DNA of 64,000 bases from Clostridium rhizosphaerae (GTDB lineage Bacteria > Bacillota > Clostridia > Clostridiales > Clostridiaceae): assembly GCF_016765585.1 (NCBI RefSeq), contig NZ_JAESWC010000002.1, forward strand, positions 1 through 64,000. Reading direction: 5' to 3'. Of the stretch, positions 63,372 to 64,000 are shown piece after piece; position 1 is the first letter of the stretch; each line of letters begins with the position of its first letter. The notes below the pieces were generated by a model that was not told the DNA's origin, searched no databases, and worked only from the letters and a program-made list of their open reading frames with translations. The position numbers and the translations under genes are program-made.

Positions 63372-64000
63372 GAAATATATGGTTTGCACTCATTGCTATA
63401 CTCTTTATTGGTTTCTTCTTTCTAGAAGGTTTTGATTTTGGAGTAGGAATATTGCTTCCTTTCTTGGGTAAAAAGGATGAAGAGAGAAGAGCAATTATAA
63501 ATAGCATAGGACCTTTTTGGGATGGAAATGAGGTTTGGCTTATAACAGCAGGAGGAGCAATATTTGCTGCTTTTCCTAACTGGTATGCTACTATGTTCAG
63601 TGGTTTTTATTTAGCCTTGCTTTTGGTTTTGGTTGCTTTAATTCTTAGAGGCGTTGCCTTTGAGTTTAGAAGCAAGAATGAAAGCAAGACCTGGAGAGAA
63701 AATTGGGATAGAATAATTTTTGCAAGCAGCACTCTGCTGGCTGTTTTATGGGGAGTCGCTTTAGCTAATCTTATAAAAGGTGTCCCTATAGATAAAACTT
63801 TGAATTATGTGGGCGGATTCTTTGACTTGATTTCAGTTTACACTTTAGTCGCTGGAGTAACTACACTTTTAGTATTCATATTCCATGGAGCAGTATTTTT
63901 ATCCTTAAAGACTACAGGGGATATTGAAAAGAAGGCTTTGAAGGTTGCTGAAACAGAAGGTATTTATGCAATAGCAGCATCCTTGATTTTAATAATTTTA
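63362..64000 (+). CDS. cydB: Cytochrome bd oxidase subunit II, cut by the window end
   Basis: The first 213 residues are present. LEGFDFGVGILLPFLG, GPFWDGNEVWLI and LILRGVAFEFRSK are the CydB hallmarks, including the conserved WDGNE. Four to five membrane helices are visible. AAGGAGGGATC precedes ATG 63362, which overlaps the end of cydA. The rest of the gene, and any cydCD, lie outside the window. Confidence 0.95.
   Translation, partial: MDLGNIWFALIAILFIGFFFLEGFDFGVGILLPFLGKKDEERRAIINSIGPFWDGNEVWLITAGGAIFAAFPNWYATMFSGFYLALLLVLVALILRGVAFEFRSKNESKTWRENWDRIIFASSTLLAVLWGVALANLIKGVPIDKTLNYVGGFFDLISVYTLVAGVTTLLVFIFHGAVFLSLKTTGDIEKKALKVAETEGIYAIAASLILIIL

Noticed and set aside
1-64000. tRNA, rRNA or an integrase gene
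   Set aside because: No cloverleaf with TTCGA-type loop, no rRNA sequence, and no frame with tyrosine recombinase motifs were found in this window.

Overview
The window is low-GC, AT-rich Firmicute DNA, most likely from Clostridium sensu stricto. Signs are AGGAGG-type ribosome binding sites with frequent GTG and TTG starts, YesN-type and LytTR regulators, DegV, DUF2164 and GHKL kinases, and closest-feeling protein families from clostridia. No rRNA, tRNA or CRISPR array is visible. The window ends inside cydB.

Positions 1-21,800 form an accessory region. Small single genes, nearly all on the plus strand (four GNAT acetyltransferases, two SAM methyltransferases, a HIT protein, an HD phosphohydrolase, an alpha/beta hydrolase, an XRE-receiver chimera, a TIM-barrel isomerase, unknowns), are separated by about eleven copies, whole or broken, of a structured repeat of 107-178 bp. 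Whole copies start with an RYYYAAC-like box and end with a GTTRRRY-like box, with paired stems between. This is the layout of integron attC sites and gene cassettes, without any integrase in view. The array is split by a minus-strand two-domain acetyltransferase (5,013-6,317), a kinase / regulator / chemoreceptor set (6,768-12,423) and a group II intron remnant (12,772-12,841).

Positions 21,900-27,100 hold debris (IS1182-like and serine recombinase fragments, a truncated Sm-like gene) around an esterase / AraC / ChaN-like cluster. Positions 27,261-31,545 carry a Fur-boxed iron locus: an FTR1 permease and a lipoprotein that share a repeated helical domain, then a FAD-Rieske oxidoreductase.

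Positions 32,577-38,974 form a prenylated-aromatic locus: UbiX flavin prenyltransferase, LpdD-like partner, UbiA-type prenyltransferase in an operon with an NMT1-type ABC importer, and a convergent 609-residue UbiD. At the right end (59,900-64,000) lie a polyprenyl diphosphate synthase, a MenA-like prenyltransferase and cydAB. Together these suggest quinone production or salvage feeding a cytochrome bd oxidase, which is unusual for a Clostridium.

Between them (39,000-59,800) are a DMT transporter with a His-rich tail, several decayed genes (acetyltransferase, GGDEF, azoreductase, and two frames broken only by TAG), a BtrH-type acyltransferase with a striking upstream palindrome, an orphan Agr-like two-component pair, a MarR gene flanked by matching operators, oleate hydratase with its TetR regulator, two copies of a palindromic MITE-like element and one 254-bp palindrome.
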